Source: Vreelandella subterranea (lineage in GTDB: Bacteria > Pseudomonadota > Gammaproteobacteria > Pseudomonadales > Halomonadaceae). From it: a stretch of DNA of 64,000 bases. Positions 33,129 to 40,214 of the stretch are shown in pieces. Every line of letters begins with the position of its first letter. The first letter of the stretch is position 1. Both the position numbers and the translations under genes were made by a program. The notes below the pieces were generated by a model that was not told the origin of the DNA, made no database searches, and was given only the letters and a program-made list of their open reading frames with translations. The DNA is taken from NCBI RefSeq assembly GCF_900111305.1, contig NZ_FOGS01000007.1, forward strand, positions 124,001 to 188,000, read 5' to 3'.

Positions 33129-33359
33129 CTATCGCCCGTTGTTAACCGCAGCTATCAAGTCGTCTATATCGCCCCGAAGGCTCGCGCCCAAATCGCCATC
33201 CATCAGGCTTTCAAGCTCTGCCATCGCCTCAAATCTCGGGTCAATATCAGGGTCTCGGTTAGTGTTTATGGCCGTCTCGATTCGCTCGATCCTGCCAAGC
33301 ATTTCTGCCTGCATTACCAGCACGGCTTTAAGCATTTTCTGTGTGTCGTTTTCAGCCAC
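33129..33359 (-). CDS. Small acidic protein encoded against the early transcript
   Basis: 76 residues, GTG start with AAGGA 8 bases upstream. MAENDTQKMLKAVLVMQAEM is followed by a coiled, acidic region ending LRGDIDDLIAAVNNGR. It looks like a genuine helical protein, whereas the overlapping plus-strand frame (33126-33446) reads like antisense translation. It is the only leftward gene inside the rightward early block, so it may be expressed in the lysogen or its transcript may act as antisense RNA. Function unknown. Confidence 0.5.
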   Translation of the reverse strand: MAENDTQKMLKAVLVMQAEMLGRIERIETAINTNRDPDIDPRFEAMAELESLMDGDLGASLRGDIDDLIAAVNNGR

Positions 33360-33442
33360 GTCGTTTTCCTTCAGTTGGTGGGTGGTGTTGCAGCTTCCAC
33401 CTTAGCGGGTGACGGCGTGGCTTTCTATTTGTGGGGTGCGCC

Positions 33443-34447
33443 ATGACCGAAGAACGCGCCTTCCGCGGTGTCTGGATACCCGCTGAAATCTGGCTGAATC
33501 GCGATCTCTCACTGCAAGAGAAAGTGATGCTGATCGAGATCGATAGCCTTCAGCACCCCCAGAAGGGCTGTTTCAAGTCCAACAAGAAGCTGGCCGAGTT
33601 CTTCGGCCTGTCGCCAAATCGTGTTTCTGAAGTGATCAGCTCGCTCAAAAAGAAGGGCTGGATTCGCGTCGACCAGGTGCGTGAAGGCAAGCAAATTGTC
33701 GAACGCCGCATCTTCATGAGCCGCCCGCTGGAAACGGGAGATAAGGGTACTCGGAAAACCGAAGGGGGGTATTCGGAAAATCGTGAGAACCCTACTCGAA
33801 ATCTCGAAGGGGGGTATTCGGAAAATACGGAGAACCCTACTCGAAATCCCGAAGAGGGGTATTCGGAAAACAGGGAAGAGAGGGGTTCAGGTTTAGGGGG
33901 TCAGTTAGAGGGGTCCAGTAAGAGGGTTGCGCCTGGGGCAAGCCCAGCCGCTGCCGAGGGTGATTATCTGGACGCTGACGAACAAGACCCAGCCCCCAGT
34001 GCCTCGCAGGAATCATCCGCCGATCTGCTGGCGCGCATTCCTGCCGACATGCCCGGTACCCGAGACCCCAACGCCAAGACGTTCAAGCCTTGGGCCAACT
34101 ACGCCTGTGCTTACCGAGCGCGTTACGGCACATGGCCGGTCTGGAACCAGAAGGCCGCGGCGAACATGAGTCAGCTGGTCGAGCGGGTGGGTGCCGACCG
34201 AGCTCCGGCCGTGGCCGCGTACTACCTGAAGCTCAACAGCCAGTTTTACACCGCCCGCATGCACCCCGTTGGCCTGCTGCTGCAGGACTGCGAATCCATC
34301 ACCACTCAACTCACCACCGGGCAGCAAGTGACCCAGGCCAAGGCCCGCCAGGTCGACAGCACCCAAACCAACCTGAGCAACGCGGAGGAGGCCAAGCGGA
34401 TCATGGCCGAGCGCCGCCAACAGCAGGAGTCTTCGACATGCCATTGA
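33443..34447 (+). CDS. Phage replication initiator, O-like, with winged HTH
   Basis: 334 residues. N-terminal helix-turn-helix (HTH_36) domain: GVWIPAEIWLNRDLSLQEKV, then LAEFFGLSPNRVSEVISSLK and KKGWIRV. The middle (about 101-145) is a three-fold repeat encoded by the iterons. The C-terminal half (PADMPGTRDPNAKTFKPWAN, ACAYRARYGTWPVWNQKAAA) resembles the DnaT/O-type C-terminal part seen in phage initiators. Position after cro and the repeats support an origin-binding role. The ATG at 33443 is favoured over a GTG at 33431. Confidence 0.75.
   Translation: MTEERAFRGVWIPAEIWLNRDLSLQEKVMLIEIDSLQHPQKGCFKSNKKLAEFFGLSPNRVSEVISSLKKKGWIRVDQVREGKQIVERRIFMSRPLETGDKGTRKTEGGYSENRENPTRNLEGGYSENTENPTRNPEEGYSENREERGSGLGGQLEGSSKRVAPGASPAAAEGDYLDADEQDPAPSASQESSADLLARIPADMPGTRDPNAKTFKPWANYACAYRARYGTWPVWNQKAAANMSQLVERVGADRAPAVAAYYLKLNSQFYTARMHPVGLLLQDCESITTQLTTGQQVTQAKARQVDSTQTNLSNAEEAKRIMAERRQQQESSTCH
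33749..33883 (+). repeat. Three 45-bp iterons inside the O-like gene, candidate replication origin
   Basis: Tandem units start at 33749, 33794 and 33839. Each encodes a TR-x-x-E-x-GYSEN-type peptide, and TATTCGGAAAA is identical in all three. In lambda the origin iterons lie within gene O and are bound by O itself; the same layout is visible here. Confidence 0.65.
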
Positions 34448-35169
34448 CCGACCACGAAGCCGACCAGGTGGTGGAACTGGTGTACGCCACCGCCGAAGTG
34501 CTGGGGCAGGAGATCCGCCCAGCCGCCGCGGCCCTGATTGCCGACGACCTCAACGCCTACCCGTTCGCCGAGATTGGTCGAGCGCTGGCGCGGTGCCGTG
34601 CCGAGCTACACGGCAAGCTGACCCTGGCGGCGATCATTGAGCGCTTACCCAGCGCGAACGCTCATTTGAGCGGTAACGAGGCCTGGGCGCTGGCGCTGCA
34701 CAGCACCGATGAGCAGGAGACCGTGGTGTGGACGCCGGAGATTGCCCGGGCCTTCGCCGCTGCCAAGCCGGTGCTGGACGGTCGCGACAAGGTAGGTGCC
34801 CGGATGGCGTTCCTCGCCGCGTATGAGCGTGAGCTGGCCGCCGCAAAAGCGGAAGCCCGCCAGCCCGAGTGGCAGGTATCGCTTGGCCATGACCCGATGC
34901 GCCGCGAGATCGTACTCAACGATGCCGTGAGTGCCGGAAAGCTACCCGCGCCCAAGGTTGCGCATCTGCTGCCGCCGCCTGACAAGCCGGTGACCGAGGA
35001 GGGCAAGCGCCAGCGCAAGAAGGTGGTGAGCCACCTACGCGACATCATCAACCAGCCGGTCGACAGCAAGGCCCAGCAGCGCCGCGAAGCGCGGGAACGG
35101 GAAGAGGCCCGCCGCCGTGAACTGTTAGCACAAGCAGGCGAGCCCCTGGCCGCCACGGGAGGGCGTTAA
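34438..35169 (+). CDS. Phage protein in the P (helicase loader) position
   Basis: 243 residues; lambda P has 233. The start at 34438 overlaps the O-like gene by 10 bases; a longer frame upstream is only its shadow. The sequence is helical: ALIADDLNAYPFAEIGRALA, RCRAELHGKLTLAAIIERLP, and a Lys/Arg/Glu-rich C-terminal tail (REAREREEARRRELLAQAGE). No Walker motif is visible, so it is not a DnaC-like ATPase. A helicase-recruiting role is inferred from position only. Confidence 0.6.
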   Translation: MPLTDHEADQVVELVYATAEVLGQEIRPAAAALIADDLNAYPFAEIGRALARCRAELHGKLTLAAIIERLPSANAHLSGNEAWALALHSTDEQETVVWTPEIARAFAAAKPVLDGRDKVGARMAFLAAYERELAAAKAEARQPEWQVSLGHDPMRREIVLNDAVSAGKLPAPKVAHLLPPPDKPVTEEGKRQRKKVVSHLRDIINQPVDSKAQQRREAREREEARRRELLAQAGEPLAATGGR

Positions 35170-35171
35170 TC

Positions 35172-35387
35172 ATGATGGAGCGACACTATTTTTATTCGGC
35201 GTCTCGCTGGCGTGAGGGCGGCATGGGCGAAAGCTGGCAGCACGGCATTTTTTCCACAAGGACGTGGCTGCCCGCGCCGCAACGTTACCTGATGGATAAA
35301 GCACTGGCGCTTGCGAAAGAGGGGCTTGATAAGCGCCAGCCCAATAACAGCCAGCCCATCCGCCTTTTGGCCCTCAACCGAATTTAA
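35172..35387 (+). CDS. Small phage protein
   Basis: 71 residues, MMERHYFYSASRWREGGMGE then a Trp/Pro-rich middle and a basic end. GGAGGG lies 8 bases before the ATG. No family recognised. It follows the P-position gene with only two bases between, so it belongs to the rightward early operon. Confidence 0.5.
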   Translation: MMERHYFYSASRWREGGMGESWQHGIFSTRTWLPAPQRYLMDKALALAKEGLDKRQPNNSQPIRLLALNRI

Positions 35388-35397
35388 GGTGCCGATC

Positions 35398-35715
35398 ATG
35401 ACCACTACCGCCGTAATGCAGCCCACCGGGCGCGAAGTCTCCGCCGAGGCGTTCCACGACCACCGCCACAGCGGAAAGCAAAGCGCCAGCCGGCAGCGCG
35501 TTCTTGAGGCCCTTACCGCTGGCCCGATGACCCGCAACCAACTGGCAGGGCGCACCGCGTTGCCGCTATCCAGCGTGTGCGGCCGCTGCCGTGAATTGCT
35601 CGACGCGGATCTGATTACCGTGATGGGTACCACCCAAGACAAGCCCGCCCGCCAGCTGCTGCAGCTGACCGATGCGGGGCGAGTTGTGGCTCACAGCGAG
35701 GTGAATGATGAATAA
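35398..35715 (+). CDS. Winged-helix phage protein
   Basis: 105 residues. A winged HTH is visible at about residues 30-90: SASRQRVLEALTAGPMTRNQ, LAGRTALPLSSVCGRCRELL then DADLITVMGTTQDKPARQLL. The start at 35398 has AAGG upstream; a longer frame is unsupported. Probably a DNA-binding regulator of the early operon. It overlaps the next gene by a few bases. Confidence 0.65.
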   Translation: MTTTAVMQPTGREVSAEAFHDHRHSGKQSASRQRVLEALTAGPMTRNQLAGRTALPLSSVCGRCRELLDADLITVMGTTQDKPARQLLQLTDAGRVVAHSEVNDE

Positions 35716-35986
35716 GCCGATTGAGCCGGGGTGCCTGGCTTACGTTACGTATTCCGTCAGAAAACCTTGGCTGGCATGGACAAAGTGCCAAGTTATAGCG
35801 CGCTGCCCTGAGGGATCGCCGACAGTCGAAGGTGAGCCGACCGGCCATGGCGAATGGGACTGTGACCATCCATATGTGCCGGATGTTGCTGTGTTCCACG
35901 AGAAGCAACTAATGCGGATTGATGAAGGCGACCCCGACACGGCACAGGAGCAAGATCAGGAGGTACCTGAACATGCCAACGCTTAA
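35708..35986 (+). CDS. Phage hypothetical protein
   Basis: 92 residues. MNKPIEPGCLAYVTYSVRKP and KCQVIARCPEGSPTVEGEPT suggest a small strand-rich barrel; the C-terminal third is very acidic (EGDPDTAQEQDQEVPEH). GAGG stands 6 bases before this ATG; another ATG precedes it directly. It overlaps both neighbours. Function unknown. Confidence 0.5.
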   Translation: MNKPIEPGCLAYVTYSVRKPWLAWTKCQVIARCPEGSPTVEGEPTGHGEWDCDHPYVPDVAVFHEKQLMRIDEGDPDTAQEQDQEVPEHANA

Positions 35987-36257
35987 GCCCATCGACCACC
36001 AGAACATTGTCATCCGATTGCTCGGAATGACCTCGTGCAACGCCGCGCACCTCACCACGCTTGCGCATGCCCACAAGCTGCCGGTGTCGCTGCATGAGAT
36101 CCGTGTTGCCTGTGACGCGCTGGTCGAGCAGCAGTTTGTCGAGCACGCCCCTGGGTACGCCTACCGCCTGACCGCCGCCGGCACGGTTGAGCTGCCTGCC
36201 GTGCCGTTGCTGGAGAGCTACTACACCGCTGGCGCCAGCACCGGGGGTGCGGCATGA
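35973..36257 (+). CDS. Phage hypothetical protein, winged-helix-like
   Basis: 94 residues from the ATG at 35973 with AGGAGG upstream. It reads IVIRLLGMTSCNAAHLTTLA then HKLPVSLHEIRVACDALVEQ and FVEHAPGYAYRLTAAG, which fits a small winged helix like that of the 35398 gene. Stop overlaps the next small gene as ATGA. Confidence 0.55.
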   Translation: MPTLKPIDHQNIVIRLLGMTSCNAAHLTTLAHAHKLPVSLHEIRVACDALVEQQFVEHAPGYAYRLTAAGTVELPAVPLLESYYTAGASTGGAA

Positions 36258-36406
36258 CGCATAAGGCCTACATACAACCCAAGTGCCCTGATTGCCACTA
36301 CCGTAAGGCTGCCGCTGAGTTTCGCGACCCGGGCACTGGTGAGCCGTTGCCAGCGTGTAAGCAATGCATGAGGACCAAGCAGCGGGGAGGTGCCGCCCAT
36401 GGGTAA
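36254..36406 (+). CDS. 50-residue zinc-ribbon protein
   Basis: Two Cys pairs, CPDC (about 11-14) and CKQC (about 35-38), 20 residues apart, make a small zinc ribbon; the rest is basic (YRKAAAEFRDPG, MRTKQRGG). Start overlaps the previous stop (ATGA) and the end overlaps the next start by 8 bases. Likely a DNA- or RNA-binding early protein. Confidence 0.6.
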   Translation: MTHKAYIQPKCPDCHYRKAAAEFRDPGTGEPLPACKQCMRTKQRGGAAHG

Positions 36407-37115
36407 TGTGAAGGAATGGACACACGCTGAGCTATGCGCCGTTGCCGTGAAGTGGCTCAAACGCCCCAACAGCAACAACGGCCATGGCTGCCACGTGGCG
36501 GTGAGCGAGGTTCGTTCGGGCTGGACCGGTGAGATACCGGATGCGATCGGCTTTCGTCAGTCAGGCCACCCGCCGAGCGATGGCTCGGTGGTAGTTGAGG
36601 TCAAGGTATCCCGCGGCGATTTCCTGTCGGACAAGAAGAAGCCGCACCGCATCGAAGGCGGCTTGGGTAACTGGCGCTATTTCATGTGTCCGGAGGGGAT
36701 GATTCAGCCTGACGAATTGCCCGAGGGCTGGGGGCTGTTGTGGGTAAACGCTCGCGGCCATGTAAAACCAAAGGCGGGTTTCGCCCGTGCTCTGGCGGAT
36801 ACCAGGAATTACGTCAACCACCAGGAGGCGTTAGCTGCCAACCGCCAAGAAAGCGACTGGGACGGCGAGAAGTTCATCCTGGTCAAGCTGTTCTCCCGCA
36901 TCGGCGACCCCGAGGCCATGAACCTCAAGCTTCGCGAATCGCTCGGCGAGCAAAGCCGCCTGGCCCAGCGATGCAACAGCATGCAGGAAGAGTTGAGAAA
37001 GCTAAAGCTCGATCTATGGACGGCCAAACGGCGCGGTTCTGATGACTCCTCAGAGAATAGAGGGGATCGCAAGAGCCCGCTTCGGCCTGCAGCAGGAGGT
37101 AACCCATGGACGTAG
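36399..37115 (+). CDS. PD-(D/E)XK nuclease-like protein (MmcB-type core)
   Basis: 238 residues. The nuclease-like core is PDAIGFRQSGHPPSDGSVVV then EVKVSRGDFLSDKKKPHRIE, resembling the EVK-x-S-x-x-DF motif of MmcB-like repair nucleases; Asp, Glu and Lys of the catalytic set are present. A coiled, basic C-terminal part follows (about 180-238). The start at 36399 has GGGGAGG 8 bases upstream. Possible roles are phage recombination or host DNA processing; not established. Confidence 0.65.
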   Translation: MGNVKEWTHAELCAVAVKWLKRPNSNNGHGCHVAVSEVRSGWTGEIPDAIGFRQSGHPPSDGSVVVEVKVSRGDFLSDKKKPHRIEGGLGNWRYFMCPEGMIQPDELPEGWGLLWVNARGHVKPKAGFARALADTRNYVNHQEALAANRQESDWDGEKFILVKLFSRIGDPEAMNLKLRESLGEQSRLAQRCNSMQEELRKLKLDLWTAKRRGSDDSSENRGDRKSPLRPAAGGNPWT

Positions 37116-37240
37116 TAAACATCTACCTACTGGGCGTGATGACCGGCGTGTTTATCGTGATTGCTTGCGCGGCTGGCGCGTTCTGCTGGGGCGCGGGCGA
37201 CTTCTATACCGGCGATGGAGGCCCTCGGGATGACGGATAA
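37106..37240 (+). CDS. 44-residue membrane peptide
   Basis: MDVVNIYLLGVMTGVFIVIA then CAAGAFCWGAGDFYTG and an acidic end. One transmembrane helix at about 6-30. A very strong ribosome site (AGGAGG, 6 bases) precedes the ATG. It overlaps the preceding gene by 10 bases and the next by 11, so it sits in a coupled chain. Function unknown. Confidence 0.55.
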   Translation: MDVVNIYLLGVMTGVFIVIACAAGAFCWGAGDFYTGDGGPRDDG

Positions 37241-37541
37241 AGCGAAAGGCGGTCTTCAAGCGCGCCGCGCGGCAATGCTCTGCCAGAACTCTCGCTTTGG
37301 GCTGTACCTCGACCAGCGGCGCCGCCAGGCAAACGACTTGGATCGTAGCGACCTACCCGACGGCACGCACACGCCCAGCGACTGCACCGACTGGCTTCGC
37401 CATGCGTGCGGTATCAACAGCCGTGCCGAGCTGGACCACAACGACGACGCCCGGGCGATGCTCGACAAGATCATGGCGGACTACAACAAGTGGGAGCGCC
37501 AGCAGCGCCTCAACGACCGGATAGCAGGAGGTGTGGTGTGA
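37230..37541 (+). CDS. Conserved phage early protein
   Basis: 103 residues. KAKGGLQARRAAMLCQNSRF then GLYLDQRRRQ, DGTHTPSDCTDWLRHACGIN and SRAELDHNDDARAMLDKIMA. Proteins with this pattern are common just before NinB or nuclease genes in lambdoid phages, with no known function. The start at 37230 has GGAGG 8 bases upstream. The stop overlaps the next GTG start. Confidence 0.7.
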   Translation: MTDKAKGGLQARRAAMLCQNSRFGLYLDQRRRQANDLDRSDLPDGTHTPSDCTDWLRHACGINSRAELDHNDDARAMLDKIMADYNKWERQQRLNDRIAGGVV

Positions 37542-37909
37542 GAGTCGTCGATAAACGGAAAGCGGTTAACGGTCGATCGGAACGCACCGCCGCGATGGTG
37601 CTGGTTCTCGCTTTGATCATCTCTACATGGCTGGCGCCAGTTACCAATGGCGGATTGGCCAACCTGGCCACGTTCACAGCGTGGGCGATTGGGCTGGCGG
37701 TGCTTGTGCTGGCAGTTCTCGGTATTTGGCTGGGGTCGGTGCATGAAGAGCCCGTGTACATACATCCGGTTCTGCGCTGGGCATTCTCTTTGGGCTGGTG
37801 GATTGCTGTTGCCTGGGCGGCCTACCACGGCATGCATTGGCTGGCGGCGCTACATACGCTGAGCGGCGTGCTTCTATGGCTCAACAAGGCGCGGAAGGTG
37901 AAGGCATGA
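37538..37909 (+). CDS. Small phage membrane protein
   Basis: 123 residues with about three transmembrane helices: TAAMVLVLALIISTWLAPVT, FTAWAIGLAVLVLAVLGIWL and WWIAVAWAAYHGMHWLAALH, and a basic end. The GTG start overlaps the previous stop (GTGA) and has AGGAGG upstream. Function unknown; a superinfection-exclusion or membrane-disturbing role is possible but unsupported. Confidence 0.55.
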   Translation: MRVVDKRKAVNGRSERTAAMVLVLALIISTWLAPVTNGGLANLATFTAWAIGLAVLVLAVLGIWLGSVHEEPVYIHPVLRWAFSLGWWIAVAWAAYHGMHWLAALHTLSGVLLWLNKARKVKA

Positions 37910-38415
37910 CGATGCGGTTCCAGAAGCCCCGACGCCCGCGCGCGCTCAAGAATGACGGCACGCCCCGCGCTCGCCCTGTGGATTGGGAAGGCCAAGAACA
38001 GGCCGTGCTTATTCGCTGGCTGCTGGGCGAGAAGATGCGCGGCGAGCCGGTGGGGCAGTTATATGACGCGATCTATCACGTCCCGAACGGTGGCCAGCGC
38101 AACAAGAAGACTGCGTCTGACCTCAAGCGGCAGGGCGTGAAGGCGGGGGTCAGTGATCTACCCGTTAGGCAGGCGCGTGGCGGGTGGCATGGCCTTTATC
38201 TGGAGTTCAAGGCAACGCCGCCACGTGATGCCGCTCTGGCGACTAGCCAGTTCGAGTGGCTTGAAGGCAGCGAATACGAAGGCTACTGCGCCGTGCTGGC
38301 GCTGGGTCTTGATGAAGCCAAGGCGGTGCTCAGGGAATACGCCAGCTGGCCGCGCACGCAAATCGTCGGCGAGCGGCTGGCGCTGCAAAACGGTACCGAG
38401 TGGAGGAAGGGCTAA
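37906..38415 (+). CDS. VRR-NUC family nuclease
   Basis: 169 residues. A VRR-NUC (PD-(D/E)XK) core is visible: QEQAVLIRWLLGEKM, IYHVPNGGQRNKKTASDLKR, VKAGVSDLPVRQARGGWHGL then YLEFKATPPRDAALATSQFE. Asp of SDLP and Glu/Lys of LEFKA are the metal-binding set. Phage VRR-NUC proteins are thought to act on Holliday-type or branched DNA. The start is fixed by the ATGA overlap. Confidence 0.85.
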   Translation: MTMRFQKPRRPRALKNDGTPRARPVDWEGQEQAVLIRWLLGEKMRGEPVGQLYDAIYHVPNGGQRNKKTASDLKRQGVKAGVSDLPVRQARGGWHGLYLEFKATPPRDAALATSQFEWLEGSEYEGYCAVLALGLDEAKAVLREYASWPRTQIVGERLALQNGTEWRKG

Positions 38416-39071
38416 TGGGCATGGCATTGATGAAAGAGGGGATGACGATGCGGGAAGAGTTAGAGCGGATGCCAATGCGCCGGTTGCGGGAGATCGCGCG
38501 TGAGTCTCATGAGGAGCATGATCCGGAGGCTGCCCGGGTGTTCGTCAATCGTATCCTCGATATGGAAGTAGAACGGCGCACCTGGTACGCGCATGAGAAT
38601 CCTGGCTTTCAGCCTTTCAGCTCTGCCGCAAAACTGGGCGAGCATCCAGGCGGCGGTACCGCTGCCGCTGACCCGCTGGTGATTGCGTATGACCGTGGAA
38701 TTCGTGTCCACGCGGCGCATGAGGAAGCCCGCCAGTTCCTCGAGCATGCCCGGCTGACACCGCGCAACCTGCTGGCCGCGCTGATCCAGGCGGCGAAAAC
38801 CGACAGGCGCGTGACTGGCCCGTGGGGCAAGAGCTACGACCAGATAGCGGCGAACGTGGGGCCCTACGCGCAAAGCCTGGGTTTCTCGCCCGGCGTGATG
38901 CACGGCAAGACGTTGGTGTGTTACGACACCATTAAGCACGAGAAGGATAGCCGCGTGTGGATGGAGAGGGTGGAGACCAAGCACGTGGTGCCGCTGTTTA
39001 GGGACGGTATAGCTATAAAGAACGCTGCAAAGCAAGCTCGGGTAGCGCTTATATTACTCGCAAAGTTATAA
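38415..39071 (+). CDS. Unrecognised phage protein at the end of the early operon
   Basis: 218 residues. Helical N-terminus (PMRRLREIARESHEEHDPEA), a middle with ARLTPRNLLAALIQAAKTDR and QIAANVGPYAQSLGFSPGVM. Its place before the late region is where lambdoid phages encode the antiterminator Q, but I see no Q motif or zinc ribbon, so the role is open. AGGAAGG precedes the ATG, which shares a base with the previous stop. It is the last gene before the anti-CRISPR promoter. Confidence 0.55.
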   Translation: MGMALMKEGMTMREELERMPMRRLREIARESHEEHDPEAARVFVNRILDMEVERRTWYAHENPGFQPFSSAAKLGEHPGGGTAAADPLVIAYDRGIRVHAAHEEARQFLEHARLTPRNLLAALIQAAKTDRRVTGPWGKSYDQIAANVGPYAQSLGFSPGVMHGKTLVCYDTIKHEKDSRVWMERVETKHVVPLFRDGIAIKNAAKQARVALILLAKL

Positions 39072-39077
39072 ATCATA

Positions 39078-39107
39078 TTGACAGCTTCGCAAACGCGAAG
39101 CTATAAT
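39078..39107 (+). promoter_or_regulatory. Perfect-consensus promoter of the anti-CRISPR operon
   Basis: TTGACA (39078-39083), an 18-bp spacer and TATAAT (39102-39107): both hexamers match the sigma-70 consensus exactly. Such strength suits early expression of an anti-CRISPR on infection, and the operator within it explains how it is later shut down. Confidence 0.9.
39083..39102. promoter_or_regulatory. Aca operator: 8+8 bp inverted repeat filling the promoter spacer
   Basis: AGCTTCGC, loop AAAC, GCGAAGCT: a perfect inverted repeat that touches the last base of the -35 box and the first base of the -10 box. Aca proteins autorepress acr promoters by binding such repeats, and TTCGC/GCGAA half-sites are in keeping with the Aca2 group as I remember it. 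Confidence 0.75.
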
Positions 39108-39116
39108 AGGGGCATA

Positions 39117-39138
39117 GGGTACGAAATCAGTTCGACCC
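39117..39138 (+). promoter_or_regulatory. Possible RNA hairpin in the anti-CRISPR leader
   Basis: In the predicted 5' leader GGGT pairs with ACCC and CGAA with TTCG around a 5-base loop, leaving one bulged A at 39121. Aca2 of phage ZF40 is reported to bind leader RNA as well as DNA, so this hairpin may be a second control site. Confidence 0.4.
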
Positions 39139-39160
39139 AACTCTTAGAGAGAGCCCCGCA

Positions 39161-39628
39161 ATGACCTTTCTGCACACTAGCCCTTCTGCAATTACCGAAA
39201 TCAATGCTTTTGGCCGTTTTGGTGAATTCTTGTTCTTCACTGTTGATGCGCCCTACGTGATGACAGCCGGTGATTATGTGACCTATTCCCTTGAGCTTGA
39301 TGAGAGTCAAATCGTTGATGCTGAGTCACTTTTTTACCATCAAGATGCTGAAAAGCTTTCAGGCTTGGTTCAGAAAGTAGCTGACCTCGTTGGCTGTGAT
39401 GAGGATATGGCAGAAGAGCTGATCGCACAGCGTGCCGATGTTCACTCTATCGACTGTGATATTGAGCCTGAGGACTTGGCAGAGGCGTCTTGGGATATTC
39501 AGCGCATGGCGGGCGAAGCTGCCTTGTTGCTAGGTTTTGCAGGGGTCGCTATGGATGATGAGCAAGGCCGCGCTTACTTGATCAACATGGCTGACCGTGT
39601 GTCACAACTAGAAGAGGTAGCAAAGTGA
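39161..39628 (+). CDS. AcrIF11-family anti-CRISPR protein (ADP-ribosyltransferase fold)
   Basis: 155 residues, essentially full length compared with AcrIF11. The N-terminal signature FLHTSPSAITEINAFGRFGE, then YVMTAGDYVTYSLELDES, SLFYHQDAEKLSGLV, CDEDMAEELIAQRADV and LGFAGVAMDDEQGRAYLI align with my memory of AcrIF11 over the whole length. AcrIF11 ADP-ribosylates the Cas8f subunit of the type I-F Cascade and stops PAM recognition; Tyr32 and the acidic DDEQ segment (132-135) are in conserved places. It is the first gene after a strong promoter, 4 bases overlapping the Aca gene. Confidence 0.88.
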   Translation: MTFLHTSPSAITEINAFGRFGEFLFFTVDAPYVMTAGDYVTYSLELDESQIVDAESLFYHQDAEKLSGLVQKVADLVGCDEDMAEELIAQRADVHSIDCDIEPEDLAEASWDIQRMAGEAALLLGFAGVAMDDEQGRAYLINMADRVSQLEEVAK

Positions 39629-40203
39629 AGCCAGATAGCCAGCGTTACAGTTATTCAATAACGTGGTCAGAAGATGATCAGCAGTTTGTAGGGCTATGTT
39701 CGGAGTTTCCCTCGCTGTCGTGGCTGTCCGATACACAGGAAGGCGCTTTAAAAGGCATAGCTCAAACAGTGCAAGATGTCCTCGTGGATATGGAAAACGA
39801 TAGGGAGCTTATGCCTAGGCCCAACATTTCAGGCAGGGTCCATGCTGATGAAATGCGAGGATCAGAGCTCCAGGCATTGCGAAAGCTGCTAATGCTTGAT
39901 GTTCGTGAAGCTGCTGAAGAGATCGGGCAAGTGTCCGCTCGAAGCTGGCAATATTGGGAGTCGGGACGTTATCAGATCCCTTCCGATGTTGCAGAGAAAA
40001 TGTGGGCAGCTGTCGAAATTTATAAGCACCTTAAGGCGCAGATTGATAGCCTGGCCACAAAGCAAACGGGCTTTGATATGTCTTATTACACTCGCTTTGA
40101 TGAATACCTAAGAGACCACCCCGGCAAGAGCATTATTGACTGGCGAATAGAGCAGGCTGTCGCTTCTGAAGCCTTTTCTAAAGGCCATGTTGTCATTGTG
40201 TAG
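39625..40203 (+). CDS. HicB-like domain fused to Aca2-type anti-CRISPR-associated repressor
   Basis: 192 residues in two parts. Residues about 8-68 have the HicB antitoxin-like fold (YSYSITWSEDDQQFVGLCSE, FPSLSWLSDTQEGALKGIAQ). Residues about 78-192 match Aca2 (DUF1870-like HTH): ELQALRKLLMLDVREAAEEI, GQVSARSWQYWESGRYQIPS, a helical dimer region and YYTRFDEYLRDHPGKSIIDW. Aca2 alone is about 115 residues, so the HicB part is an addition. It should repress the operon through the inverted repeat at 39083-39102. No hicA toxin gene is next to it. Confidence 0.85.
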   Translation: MKPDSQRYSYSITWSEDDQQFVGLCSEFPSLSWLSDTQEGALKGIAQTVQDVLVDMENDRELMPRPNISGRVHADEMRGSELQALRKLLMLDVREAAEEIGQVSARSWQYWESGRYQIPSDVAEKMWAAVEIYKHLKAQIDSLATKQTGFDMSYYTRFDEYLRDHPGKSIIDWRIEQAVASEAFSKGHVVIV

Positions 40204-40214
40204 CTGAGGTGTTG

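Noticed and set aside
33126..33446. Plus-strand 106-codon frame
   Set aside because: Its product reads like antisense of the minus-strand 76-codon gene, which has the better ribosome site and a more natural composition.
33749..33883. Tandem repeats that could be taken for a CRISPR array
   Set aside because: Units are adjacent without unique spacers, keep the reading frame and sit inside an O-like gene; no cas gene is in the window.
38415..39071. Late antiterminator Q
   Set aside because: Only the position fits; no recognised Q motif or zinc finger is visible, so no function is assigned.
39625..40203. HicA-HicB toxin-antitoxin pair
   Set aside because: A HicB-like domain is present, but the neighbouring gene is an AcrIF11 homologue and no short HicA-type ORF is found in the operon.
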